DNA from: Roseiarcus sp963741405
GTDB taxonomy: Bacteria; Pseudomonadota; Alphaproteobacteria; Rhizobiales; Beijerinckiaceae
Assembly: GCA_963741405.1 (NCBI GenBank)
Contig: CAVUHX010000016.1
Coordinates: forward strand, 42,785-106,784
DNA: 64,000 nucleotides
Direction: 5' to 3'
Positions 34,252 to 43,202 of this stretch are shown one piece after another (position 1 is the stretch's first letter; each line of letters opens with the position of its first letter). The notes under the pieces were generated by a model. That model worked only from the letters and a program-made list of their open reading frames with translations. It ran no database searches and was not told where the DNA came from. The translations under genes and the position numbers were made by a program.

Positions 34252-35018
34252 GCATCCGAGGCGTACGCGCCTCGGCCTCATTGAAGCTCGGCGTCCGACA
34301 CGGCACTGTCGCGCCGAGCCATGCATCCGAGGCGTACGCGCCTCGGCCTCATTGAAGCGGCGGCAAATGCGCTGTATGACGACCGCCATGTCGACGCATC
34401 CGAGGCGTGCGCGCCTCGGCCTCATTGAAGCCGGCCGCGGTCCTGGCATCGAGTCCGGCCGATCGGCCTGCATCCGAGGCGTACGCGCCTCGGCCTCATT
34501 GAAGCTACGTCGCGTCCACGGTCGACGATTACCCACTGCCTCGCATCCGAGGCGCACGCGCCTCGGCCTCATTGAAGCGGGCAGATCGGCGTCAGCCGCA
34601 TCTCGGCGCCGCGCGCATCCGAGGCGTGCGCGCCTCGGCCTCATTGAAGCGCGGCATCCGCCGCGAGTCGCCAGCGTCTGCCGGCGCAGCATCCGAGGCG
34701 TGCGCGCCTCGGCCTCATTGAAGCGTGCGCTCGCAGGCGTCCGGCCTCGGCGCGCTGCTTCGCATCCGAGGCGCACGCGCCTCGGCCTCATTGAAGCGAC
34801 TGCACGACATGCACGGACGGATTGAGCGCGACGGCATCCGAGGCGCACGCGCCTCGGCCTCATTGAAGCGCGAGATCAGCGACATCGACGGGCGCAATCC
34901 GCGCACCGCATCCGAGGCGTACGCGCCTCGGCCTCATTGAAGCGGCGCAGGCCATCAGCGCCATGTCGACGCATTTGCACGAGCATCCGAGGCGTACGCG
35001 CCTCGGCCTCATTGAAGC
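34252..35018 (+). CRISPR. CRISPR array, 11 repeats of 36 bp and 10 spacers
   Basis: Repeats begin at 34252, 34323, 34396, 34470, 34543, 34615, 34689, 34762, 34834, 34908 and 34983; spacers are 35-39 bp. The repeat is GCATCCGAGGCG, a 4-base loop, CGCCTCGG, then CCTCATTGAAGC. CCGAGGCG and CGCCTCGG pair as an 8-bp stem; the last bases give the ATTGAAGC 5' handle of the crRNA, so transcription is on the plus strand away from cas2. The loop is TACG in repeats 1, 2, 4, 10, 11; TGCG in 3, 6, 7; CACG in 5, 8, 9. All other positions, including the last repeat, are identical. Confidence 0.97.
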
Positions 35019-35022
35019 GCGA

Positions 35023-35063
35023 AACCTCGGATTTGTGGCCCGATGGGCCGCAAATCCGAGGTT
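35023..35063. terminator. Long palindrome at the distal end of the array
   Basis: AACCTCGGATTTGTGGCCC (35023-35041), loop GAT, GGGCCGCAAATCCGAGGTT (35045-35063): 19-bp arms with a single G-T wobble. A second small stem CGGGC/GCCCG follows at 35064-35078. Placed between the plus-strand array and the convergent SDR gene, it is probably a bidirectional transcription barrier, though no T run is present. Confidence 0.55.
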
Positions 35064-35100
35064 CGGGCTGTCGCCCGGCACTCAAGAAAGGCGCAACCCC

Positions 35101-35865
35101 TCACCAGCACTCGAACCCGCCGTCGACCAGGAGGTCGACGCCGGTCACGAAAGAGGCCGCGGGGCTGAGCAGGAAGATCGCCGGGCCGACCATTTCCTCG
35201 ACCGTTGCGATGCGCGCCATCGGCGTCTCGGCGGCGAAGACTTTCAGCTGTTCGGCGACCTCGGGACGCTTGTTCATTGGCGTCAGCGTATAGCCGGGGC
35301 TGATGGCGTTGACCCGCACGCCGCGCGTCACCCACTCCATCGCCAGGCTCTTGCTGAGATGGATGACGCCCGCCTTCGAGGAATTATAGTGCGCTTGCGT
35401 CAGGCCGCGATTGACGATCGAGCCGGACATCGAGGCGATATTGACGATCGCGCCGCGCTTGTTGGCCAGCATCGCCCGCCCCTCCGCCTGGCAGGACAGG
35501 AAAATTCCGGTCAGGTTGACGTCCATCATGCGCCGCCATTGCTCGATCGGCATGTCCTCGGCCGGCGTGGCGTTGGCGATGCCGGCGCTGTTGACCGACA
35601 GCGTGAGGGGGCCCAGCGCCTGCTGCGTCTTGTCGACCGCCGCTGTGATCGAAGCGCCGTCGACGACGTCGCCGGTCACGATCAGCGCGCGGCGGCCCTT
35701 CTCCTTGACGGCGCGGGCGGTCTCCTCGAGGCCCTGGCTCGCCGGCAGGTCGAACAGCGCGACGTCGGCGCCGGCCTCGGCGAGGCCGATCGCGATGCCC
35801 TGCCCGATCCCGCTGCCGGCCCCCGTCACGAGGGCGATTTCATCCTTCAGGCTGAACAGACGCAT
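35101..35865 (-). CDS. Short-chain dehydrogenase/reductase of the polyol operon
   Basis: 254-residue SDR, likely NAD(H)-dependent oxidoreductase acting on a sugar alcohol or ketose. Cofactor motif TGAGSGIGQGIA (near residue 15), N-x-A-G as NSAGIANA, catalytic Ser in SMSGSIV, and Y-x3-K as YNSSK. The acidic residue at the end of strand 2 (FDLP) predicts NAD preference. Last gene of the minus-strand operon, 22 bp after the RbsA-like ATPase. The substrate is unknown. Confidence 0.85.
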   Translation of the reverse strand: MRLFSLKDEIALVTGAGSGIGQGIAIGLAEAGADVALFDLPASQGLEETARAVKEKGRRALIVTGDVVDGASITAAVDKTQQALGPLTLSVNSAGIANATPAEDMPIEQWRRMMDVNLTGIFLSCQAEGRAMLANKRGAIVNIASMSGSIVNRGLTQAHYNSSKAGVIHLSKSLAMEWVTRGVRVNAISPGYTLTPMNKRPEVAEQLKVFAAETPMARIATVEEMVGPAIFLLSPAASFVTGVDLLVDGGFECW

Positions 35866-35887
35866 TTCAACTCTCCCATGTGATCGA

Positions 35888-37397
35888 TCAGGTCGTGGCG
35901 AGCTCCATGACGGCCACCCGCCCCGCCTGCTCGCGGTCCAGAATTCCCCGGTTGCGCCCGCGGCTCAGAACCATGACGCGGTGGGACAGGCCCAGCACCT
36001 CGTCGAGATCGGAGCTCACGACGATGACCGCCAGGCCATGGCGGGCGAGGTCGGCGACGATGTCGTAGATCGCGGCGCGCGCGCCGACGTCGATGCCGCG
36101 GGTCGGCTCGTCGAGAATGACGATTTTCGGCTCGCGCAGAATGCTCTTGGCGATGACGACCTTCTGCTGATTGCCGCCGGAAAGCTCGTTGACCCGCATC
36201 GATCCGGTTCCCTTGATGAGAAACCGTGTGATCCCCTTCGCAGCGAATTGCCTGGGTTCGGGTGGCGGTGATCCAGCCGGACGGCGCGACGCGCGGATAA
36301 TTGCCGAGCGCCAGATTCTCGGCGATCGTCTGGGGCAGGATCAGTCCCTGGGCCTTTCGATCCTCCGGCACCAGCACGAGCCCGTGATCCAGGGCGTCGC
36401 GCGGACCGGCGAGACGAATGACGTCGCCGTTGATCTTCACGTGGCCGGCGGCAATTGGGTCCGCGCCGGCAATTGCCCGCATGAGCTCTGTCCGGCCCGC
36501 CCCGACGATGCCGGCGACGCCGAACACTTCGCCTGGCCGCACCGAGAAGCTGACATCCTCGAACGCGCCCTCGGCGCTGGTCAGCCCTTCGACTTCGATC
36601 AGCGGCGCGGAAGGAGGCGGCGGCACGATTTCGGGAAACATCCGGTCGAGCGGCCGGCCGACCATCTCTTCGACCAGGGTCTTGACCGGAACCTGCGCGT
36701 CGTGGTGCATCGCCACCAGCCGTCCGTCGCGCAGCACGGCGATCCGGTCGGCGATGCGCGCGATCTCGTCGAGGCGATGACTGATGTAGATGAAACTGAC
36801 GCCCTCGGACTTGAGGCGGCCGATCTGCTCGAACAGGCGCTCGGTCTCGTCTCCTCCGAGCGCCGCGGTCGGTTCGTCGAAGATCAGGAGACGCGCGTTC
36901 AGGGTCAACGCCTTGGCGATCTCGACCTGCTGCTGGGCGGCGACCCGGAGATGGCGGACCTTGGTCGTGGGCGCGGCGTCAAGCCCCAGGCGATGCAATT
37001 GCTCGGCCGCGCGCCGGTTCATGAGGTCGCGATCGACGCGGCCGCCGCGCATCGGCATGCGGCCGACGAAGACGTTTTCGGCGATCGACAGATCGAGAAG
37101 AAGCCGCATCTCCTGGTGGATGAGACCGATGCCGGCGGAAAGCGCGTCGGCGGGCGAGTCCGGGGCGTAGGGCTGTCCCCGCCAGGTCATCGATCCGGTC
37201 GTCGCCGGCACCAGGCCGGCAATAATCGAGGCGACGGTCGATTTTCCGGCGCCGTTTTCGCCGATGAGAGCGAGCGCTTCACCGGGCCCGACGTCGAGAT
37301 CGACGTCGCTGAGGACGGTGATGGGCCCGTATTTCTTGCCGATTCCGCGCACGGAGAGCCCGTCGCGGCCCCCGGTCGGCTCAATCGAAAACATCAT
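35888..37397 (-). CDS. Ribose/sugar-type ABC ATPase (RbsA family), one frameshift
   Basis: 502-residue double-domain ATPase once one surplus G (C run 36233-36236 on the plus strand) is removed. First domain: Walker A GENGAGKS, signature degenerate LRVAAQQQVEIAKAL, Walker B LLIFDEPTAAL. Second domain: GIVGAGRTELMRAIAG, LVPEDRKAQGL, then after the break NELSGGNQQKVVIAKSI, ILDEPTRGIDVGA. Degenerate signature in the first domain and GAGRTE instead of a full Walker A in the second are the norm for this family. Energises uptake with the permease and binding protein upstream. Confidence 0.9.
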
Positions 37398-37440
37398 CGC
37401 GGCGGCCTTCGTGCGCGTTGCTGTTCGGTCCGCTCATGTC

Positions 37441-37467
37441 CTCGTCCTTCGGCGGGCTCAGGACGAG
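37441..37467. repeat. REP-like palindrome
   Basis: CTCGTCCT, 11-base loop, AGGACGAG: a perfect 8-bp inverted repeat of the kind scattered between genes in Hyphomicrobiales (GTCCTTCG...CTCAGGACGAG words). It sits between the binding protein and ATPase genes, where such elements often tune mRNA stability. Confidence 0.5.
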
Positions 37468-37496
37468 GCGGAGGGAGGCGTGGCGGAGGGAGGCGT
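37467..37496. repeat. 15-bp tandem duplication
   Basis: Two perfect adjacent copies of GGCGGAGGGAGGCGT (37467-37481 and 37482-37496) followed by a partial third start. Non-coding. Confidence 0.7.
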
Positions 37497-37529
37497 GGCG
37501 GCGCGAGGCGCCGCCCGACCCCATTCGCG

Positions 37530-38464
37530 TTACGGATGATTGGCGATGAACCCGTCGACGTTGTCCTTGGTGGTCAGCGTTGCGGTCTGCAACTGCTCGG
37601 CCGGCAATTTCTCGCCTTTCACCAGCGCGATCGCCGCGTCGAGACCCATCCGGCCCATCTTCTGGGTCTGCTGGGTGGCGGTGACGTCGAATACGCCCTC
37701 CTTGATGGCGGGCAACGCTGCCGTATCGCCGTCGAAGCCGGCGATCCAGATGCGATGGCCGGTATTGGCGACCTTGACCGCCTGGGCCGCGCCGAGGGCC
37801 AGCGCGTCCGCCTGCCCGAAGATGATGTTCGCCTTCGGATGCGCCTGGAGCAGGTCGGCTGCGAGCTTGAAGCCTTCGTCCTGATGCCACTGCTCGCTCC
37901 ACAACTCGCCGACGACCTTGATGTCGGGATAGTTCTTGAGCGCGATGCCGCAGCCCTTCGTCCGGTCGACTTCGGGGGTCGTCCCCTTCTGGCCATGAAC
38001 GATCAGCATTTCGCCCTTGCCGCCGGCCTGCTTGGCGATCCAGTCGCACACCTGCCGCGCCAACTCGACGCTGTCGGTGGCGATGAAGGTGTCGCCGGGC
38101 GCCCCTCAGCATTACGGTCGATATTGACGACCGGTACGCCGGCGGCCTTCGCCGCCTTGACCGGAACGGAGGCTGCAGTGGCGCCGGCCGGAATATAGAT
38201 CAGCGCGTCAATGTTCTGGGCCAGCAGATCCTGGATCTGGCTGACCTGGGTTGCGGCGTCGCCCTTGGCGTCGACAGTGATCACCTGAACGCCCTTCTCG
38301 GCGCCGGCGGCCTCGACCGACTGCTTGATCTGGTTGAAGAAGTTCGCCTGAAGGTTGGCGACCGCGAGTCCGACCTTCTTCGCGTCCTTGGCGTCCGCCG
38401 CGAATGCCGGAAGGAGCGCGATCGTCGCGACCGCGGCCAACAGCGACAATTTCCGAAAACCCAT
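37530..38464 (-). CDS. Sugar ABC transporter substrate-binding protein (RbsB family), one frameshift
   Basis: 311-residue periplasmic binding protein if one missing G is restored in the run at 38102-38105 (plus strand C run). Signal peptide MGFRKLSLLAAVATIALLPA; Peripla_BP_4 fold with KKVGLAVANLQANFFNQIKQ, QIQDLLAQNIDALIYIPAG, VPVVNIDRNA, IWIAGFDGDTAALPAIKEG and TATQQTQKMG. The start at 38464 has a clear SD (AGGAGG, 4 bases before ATG). First component contacting substrate, probably a sugar, sugar acid or polyol. Confidence 0.9.
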
Positions 38465-38621
38465 GATTTCCTCCTGCTTCACCCGTTCTGTCGGCGAGAC
38501 ATTCGCCGGCCAGACTTTCAACCTGGTCCCTTCGGACCTCGATCCGCTCCTTGAGAGCGATACCGATCGCCTGGCGAACCAACACCGCGGCCCGCGAATT
38601 CGTTTTTCCTTCTCCCCCGCG

Positions 38622-39599
38622 CTAGCCGCGCCGGTTGCGCATCGTGTCGGTCGCCACCGCGACGGCGATCACGAGGCCAATGATGACCTGCTGGACGAAT
38701 GGCGAGACCTGCAGAAGGTTGAGGCCATTGCGCAGGAAGCCGATGATCAGGACGCCGACCGCAGTGCCGCCGATGCCGCCAAGTCCACCCGAGAGGCTCG
38801 CGCCTCCGATGACCACCGCCGCGATCGTGTCGAGCTCGTAGCCGAGGCCGGAGCTCGGCTGCGAGGAATCGAGCCGGGCGGAAAGAATGACCCCGGCCAA
38901 CCCCGCCAGCCCGGCGCAGATCGTGTAGACCCAGATCGTGTAGTTGCGCACCGGGATGCCGGCGAGGCGCGCCACTTCCTGGCTGCCGCCGATCGCGTAG
39001 AGCGCCCGGCCGGCCGGCCGGAACTGGAGGATGATCCAAGCGATGACGGTGATCGCGATCATCACCCCGACCGTCACGGTCAGGAAGCCGAAATGGCGAA
39101 TGATGGCCATATTGGAGAACCAGTCCGGAAAGCCGACGATCTGTTCGCCGTTGGTGATGATGCTGGCGATGCCGCGGGCAATCGACATCATCGCCAATGT
39201 CGCGATGAACGCCGGCATGCGCAGGCGGGTCACCATCAGGCCCGACACCAGCCCGCAGATTGCCGAGACGATCAGGGCGACAAGGATGGCGACCACGAAC
39301 GGCCAGTGCCGGTTGTTTCCGAGATCCCCCATGACCATGCCGGAAAGGGCGAGGACCGAGCCGACCGACAGGTCGATGCCGCCGATGAGGATCACGAGCG
39401 TCATGCCGACGGCCATCACGCCGAGCACCGTGATCTGATCCATAACGTTCAGGAAATTGCGCAAAGTCAGGAACGTTTCGGTCGTCAGCGACAGAAAGAC
39501 GCAGAGAAGGACCAGTCCGATCAGGGGGCCGGTCGCGCCGCTCGCGAAAGCGAGAGCGCCGCGGATTCTGGTTTCCGTCGTGGCTCCGCTTGTCGCCAT
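38622..39599 (-). CDS. Sugar ABC transporter permease (RbsC family)
   Basis: 325-residue inner-membrane permease with 8-10 hydrophobic segments. Family marks: MTLVILIGGIDLSVGSVLALSG, RLRMPAFIATLAMMSIARGIA, ALYAIGGSQEVARLAGIPV (ATPase-contact loop), GYELDTIAAVVIGGASLSGG and GTAVGVLIIGFLRNGLNLL. I preferred ATG 39599 (SD AGGAACAAGG) over an in-frame ATG at 39635, which lies 20 bp after the kinase stop; either is possible. Confidence 0.92.
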   Translation of the reverse strand: MATSGATTETRIRGALAFASGATGPLIGLVLLCVFLSLTTETFLTLRNFLNVMDQITVLGVMAVGMTLVILIGGIDLSVGSVLALSGMVMGDLGNNRHWPFVVAILVALIVSAICGLVSGLMVTRLRMPAFIATLAMMSIARGIASIITNGEQIVGFPDWFSNMAIIRHFGFLTVTVGVMIAITVIAWIILQFRPAGRALYAIGGSQEVARLAGIPVRNYTIWVYTICAGLAGLAGVILSARLDSSQPSSGLGYELDTIAAVVIGGASLSGGLGGIGGTAVGVLIIGFLRNGLNLLQVSPFVQQVIIGLVIAVAVATDTMRNRRG

Positions 39600-39654
39600 C
39601 GCCTTGTTCCTGCTTCCCGCCAAGGGCTCGGCCATAGGTTCAACCGCCTCGAGT

Positions 39655-41139
39655 TCAGTGAATCGCCAGGCCGCGCGACCGGGCGACCGCGCGCGCCCAC
39701 GCCTCGCGCTCGCGCAATCGATCGTCGGGCGAGCGCGAAGGCTCGAACGCCTGTCCGCCGCGGTCGAGGCGGCGGAGGCCGTCGAGCGTGAACAGGCCGG
39801 CGCTCACGCCGGCGAGGTGGGCGACGCCCATCGCGGAGAGCTCGGCGACGTCCGTGCGTTCGACCGGGACCGCGACCATGTCGGCCTCGAACTGCATCAG
39901 CTGGTCGTTGCGCGTCGGGCCGCCGTCGACCAGCAGACGCTCGACGGGAGCGCCGCTGGCGCGCACCGCGTCGAGCACGTCGGCGATCTGATGGGCGATC
40001 GAATCGAGCGCCGCGCGGGCGAGCGGGGCGCGCGTCACGCCGAAGGTGACGCCGCTGACGATGCCGACGGCGGACGCGTCCCACCACGGCGCTCCCAGGC
40101 CGCCGAAGGCCGGCACCAGATAGACGCCCCGCGAGTCGGCCGCGTTCGCGGCGAGACGGGCGAGCTCCTGCGTATCGACGCCGAGCAGTTCGGCGGCCCA
40201 GATCAGGGTCGATCCCGCCGAGCGGATGTTGCCCTCGAAGGCCAGCACCGGCTCCCCCATCTGCCAGGCGAGCGTCAGGCAGACGCCGGGCCCGAGCGTC
40301 TCGCCGTCGCGGCTCGCCGCGCGGTCGAGCAGGCCCATGACGGAGGACCCTGTCCCATGGGTCGCCTTGACGGGCCCCGGCTCGAAGGCGCCGTGAGCGA
40401 AAAGAGCGGAGTGGGAATCGGCCATGACCGCGCCGACCGGGACGCCGTCGGGCAAGGGCGCAAGGCCGCAGACGGGGGGAAACGGGCCGGTCGACGATAC
40501 GACTCTCGGCATGGCCGAGACGGGTATGCCGAAGATCGAGAGAAGCTCATCGTCCCATCGGGCTTTCGCCACGTCGAAGAGCTGCGTGCGCGAGGCGTTT
40601 CCCGCCTCGACGACGGGCTCGCCGCCGAAACGCGACAGCAGGAATGCGTCGATCGTGCCGATGCAAAGTTCGCCCGCCTCGGCGCGCGCCTGTCCAGACG
40701 GCAGACGATCGAGCAGCCATCGGGCCTTGGCGGCGGAGAACATCGGATCGAGCGGCAGGCCGCTCTTGCGGCGGATGAGCGCGCCGTGTCCGGCGTCCCT
40801 CAGCGCCTGACAGACGCCTTCGGTGCGCTGGTCCTGCCAGGACAGGACGGGGGTCAGAGCCTTGCCGCTCCGACGATCCCAGATGACGCAGGATTCGCGC
40901 TGCGTACTGAGCCCGACCGAGACGACGCGCTTCGCGGTTGCAGGGTCGAGCGCCTCGCCGACCGCCCGGCGCACGCTCGTCCAGATCTCGTCGGCGTCCT
41001 GATCGACCCAGCCGGGCTCAGGCGTCGCCAGAGCGACGGGCGCCTGTCCGCGACCGACCACCTGACCGCGATCGTCGACCACGAGGCATTTGGTCGAACT
41101 GGTCCCCTGATCGATCGCCAGCAGCAAGGGCGCGGACAT
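39655..41139 (-). CDS. FGGY-family carbohydrate kinase
   Basis: 494-residue kinase of the glycerol/xylulose kinase superfamily. N-terminal phosphate-binding DQGTSSTKCLVVD, then STQRESCVIWD, SWQDQRT, the DSHSALFAHGAF and GTGSSVMGL ATP-site motifs, and VPAFGGLGAPWWD with the FGGY-type second domain. LLVDGGPTRNDQLMQFEAD is the adenosine-binding motif. It resembles glycerol-kinase-like members acting on small polyols or ketoses. It begins 1 bp after the end of the transketolase C subunit and precedes the transporter genes. A ketotetrose/branched ketopentose such as apulose or erythrulose is a plausible substrate from context. Confidence 0.9.
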   Translation of the reverse strand: MSAPLLLAIDQGTSSTKCLVVDDRGQVVGRGQAPVALATPEPGWVDQDADEIWTSVRRAVGEALDPATAKRVVSVGLSTQRESCVIWDRRSGKALTPVLSWQDQRTEGVCQALRDAGHGALIRRKSGLPLDPMFSAAKARWLLDRLPSGQARAEAGELCIGTIDAFLLSRFGGEPVVEAGNASRTQLFDVAKARWDDELLSIFGIPVSAMPRVVSSTGPFPPVCGLAPLPDGVPVGAVMADSHSALFAHGAFEPGPVKATHGTGSSVMGLLDRAASRDGETLGPGVCLTLAWQMGEPVLAFEGNIRSAGSTLIWAAELLGVDTQELARLAANAADSRGVYLVPAFGGLGAPWWDASAVGIVSGVTFGVTRAPLARAALDSIAHQIADVLDAVRASGAPVERLLVDGGPTRNDQLMQFEADMVAVPVERTDVAELSAMGVAHLAGVSAGLFTLDGLRRLDRGGQAFEPSRSPDDRLREREAWARAVARSRGLAIH

Positions 41140-41140
41140 C

Positions 41141-42097
41141 CTACCGCCCCCTCAATTCCAGCGCGGCGGCGACGATGCCGTCGCGGCTCAGGCCGAAATG
41201 GTCGAGCAAGAACGGAGCGGAGCCTGTCGGCGCAAAGCCTCTCACGCCGAGGATACGCATCGGCACGGGCGCGTTGCGCACGACCGTCTCGGCGACCGCG
41301 GCGCCGAGGCCACCCTCCGTCGTCGCCTCTTCCGTGGTGACGATCGCTCCCGTCTCGCGCGCCGCTGCAATGATCGTCGCTTCGTCCAGCGGCTTGATCG
41401 TCGACATGTTGACGACCCGCGCTTCGAGGCCGCGTTCCGAGAGAACCTCCGCCGCCTCGAGGGCGCGGCTGACCAGCGCGCCCGTGGCGACGATGGTCAG
41501 CGCAGAGCCCCTGCGCAGCACGTCGGCCCGTCCGAAGGCGAAGGCGTCCGATTGGTCGAGGGTGACGTTCGGAACCTTCGTCCGTCCGATCCGGAGATAG
41601 GATGGAAGACCGGATTGCGCCGCCCAGCGCACTGCGGCGCGCGTCTGCGCCGGATCGGCGGGCACGACGACCGCCAGTCCGTCGATCGCCCTCAACCAGC
41701 TCAGGTCCTCGATCGAGTGATGGGTCGGCCCGAGCTCGCCGTAGGACATGCCGGGGCTCATTCCGCAGAGCACCACCGGAAAGCCGTTGTAGGCGACGTC
41801 CACCTTGATCTGCTCGAGCGCCCGGGCGGTCAGAAACGGCGCCGCGCCGGAAACAAAAGGAATGAATCCGCCATTGGCGAGGCCGGCCGCGACGCCGACC
41901 ATGTCCTGCTCGGCGATCCCGACATTGACGAGGCGGTCTGGGAACAACTTCTGGAACTGCGTCAGATTACTCGATCCGACGCTGTCATTGCAGACGGCGA
42001 CGATGCGCGGATCGGCGCCGGCGACCTCAATCAGCGTCTCAGCGAACGCCATGCGGCAATCGAAGGTTTCGGCCTTCGCGGCGACGGGGGCGCTCAT
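41141..42097 (-). CDS. Transketolase-like, C-terminal (pyrimidine-binding) subunit
   Basis: 318-residue half-transketolase. It contains the pyrimidine-binding domain with the TPP-activating glutamate in LVNVGIAEQDMVGVAAGLA, LGPTHHSIEDL, VVPADPAQTRAAVRWAA, and a transketolase C domain from about 200. The ATG at 42097 overlaps the N-subunit stop (ATGA). Split two-gene transketolases are usual in sugar catabolic operons; AptAB, the apulose-4-phosphate transketolase of apiose catabolism, has this architecture and context. Confidence 0.9.
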   Translation of the reverse strand: MSAPVAAKAETFDCRMAFAETLIEVAGADPRIVAVCNDSVGSSNLTQFQKLFPDRLVNVGIAEQDMVGVAAGLANGGFIPFVSGAAPFLTARALEQIKVDVAYNGFPVVLCGMSPGMSYGELGPTHHSIEDLSWLRAIDGLAVVVPADPAQTRAAVRWAAQSGLPSYLRIGRTKVPNVTLDQSDAFAFGRADVLRRGSALTIVATGALVSRALEAAEVLSERGLEARVVNMSTIKPLDEATIIAAARETGAIVTTEEATTEGGLGAAVAETVVRNAPVPMRILGVRGFAPTGSAPFLLDHFGLSRDGIVAAALELRGR

Positions 42098-42972
42098 TCC
42101 TCCATCTCCTTCAGCGCGAGCTCCGCCTGTTCGGGAGTGGGAACCTTGTGATGCCACTCGACCCGGTCTTCGATGAAGGAGACGCCCTTGCCTTTGACCG
42201 TTTTGGCGATGACGCAGAGCGGCTTGTCTCCACGCGGGGCAGTGAAGATATCGAACAGCGCCACGTGGTCGTGGCCGTCACATTCGACCACGTCCCATCC
42301 GAAGGCCCGCCACCGGTCGGCAAGCGGCTCGAGGCGGTTGGTCTCCTCGGTGCGCGCGCCCTGTTGCAGGCGGTTGCGGTCGACGATCGCGGTCAACGTG
42401 TCGAGCCCCCGATGGCCGGCGCACATGGCCGCTTCCCAGTTGGAGCCTTCCTGAAGCTCGCCGTCTCCCAACACCACGAAGGTGCGCCAGTTCAAGCCGG
42501 ACAGACGGGAGGCAATCGCGCTGCCGACGCCGATCGGAAGCCCGTGGCCGAGCGGGCCGGTGTTCGCTTCGACGCCGGGAACCTTCCTGCGGTTCGGATG
42601 ACCGTTCAGCGCCGACAGAGGCTGCATGAAGGTCGAAAGCGTGTCGGTGGGAAAGAAGCCGCGCAACGCGAGTGCGGAATAGAGGGCTGCGGAACAATGC
42701 CCCTTGCTGAGAATGAACCGGTCCCGTTTGGGGTCGTCCGGCGCCTGCGGATCGACGCGCAGAACGGCGAAAACGAGGGTTGCGAGAATGTCGCTGACCG
42801 AGAAGTCGCCGCCGATGTGGCCCGCGCGCGCCCGGCTGATCATGCGGACGACGCTTCGTCGGATCTCGCCGGCGATCGCTTCCAGCCGCTCACGGCGCTC
42901 ACGGCCATCCATCGTCATCGGCAGCGGCGGAGCCATCGCGCCGCCACCCGATATCGCTGATGTGGCGGACAC
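42094..42972 (-). CDS. Transketolase-like, N-terminal (diphosphate-binding) subunit
   Basis: 292-residue half-transketolase. TPP motif GDGELQEGSNWEAAMCAGHRGLDTLTAIVDRNRLQQ (G-D-G followed by the N residue about 26 further on), RFILSKGHCSAALY, GPLGHGLPIGVGSA and KGKGVSFIED. I place the start at the GTG at 42972 because a strong SD, GAGGAGG, ends 5 bases before it; an upstream ATG at 42990 overlaps the likely operator. It is the first gene of the minus-strand operon. Confidence 0.88.
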   Translation of the reverse strand: MSATSAISGGGAMAPPLPMTMDGRERRERLEAIAGEIRRSVVRMISRARAGHIGGDFSVSDILATLVFAVLRVDPQAPDDPKRDRFILSKGHCSAALYSALALRGFFPTDTLSTFMQPLSALNGHPNRRKVPGVEANTGPLGHGLPIGVGSAIASRLSGLNWRTFVVLGDGELQEGSNWEAAMCAGHRGLDTLTAIVDRNRLQQGARTEETNRLEPLADRWRAFGWDVVECDGHDHVALFDIFTAPRGDKPLCVIAKTVKGKGVSFIEDRVEWHHKVPTPEQAELALKEMEE

Positions 42973-42988
42973 TGGCGCCTCCTCGTGC

Positions 42989-42999
42989 ATAAATATTCA
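42989..42999. promoter_or_regulatory. Probable operator, site 1
   Basis: ATAAATATTCA on the plus strand (TGAATATTTAT on the minus strand), an AT-only-like word in GC-rich DNA directly before the transketolase N gene. It matches site 2 at 43145-43155 exactly over 11 bases, in the opposite orientation. Confidence 0.5.
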
Positions 43000-43140
43000 A
43001 CCTTGAATGACGTTCCATTTTATGCCACTCCTTCGCCGACGCGTCAAGAGCATGCGAGGCATTATGTTCCGCTCACTGTTGGCGATGATCCGGATGCGGT
43101 CCGTTTGACGGGCGCCAGGGGCTGCGCTGGACATCCCTCA

Positions 43141-43158
43141 CGAATGAATATTTATTCG
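43141..43158. promoter_or_regulatory. Probable operator, site 2 (palindrome)
   Basis: CGAATGAATATTTATTCG, an 18-bp inverted repeat matching at 16 of 18 positions, 45 bp upstream of the SorC-family gene. It contains TGAATATTTAT, shared with site 1. Probably bound by the SorC regulator to control both divergent transcripts. Confidence 0.5.
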
Positions 43159-43202
43159 GAAGGAACAATGAGCCGCGAATCGCGGGAAGCGGGACCTCGA
43201 TC

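Noticed and set aside
34111..34863. Long open readings across the CRISPR array on both strands with repeated ASMRPRR/RRARLGC-like text
   Set aside because: They arise from the repeat unit itself being open in several frames; period and text follow the repeat, not a protein.
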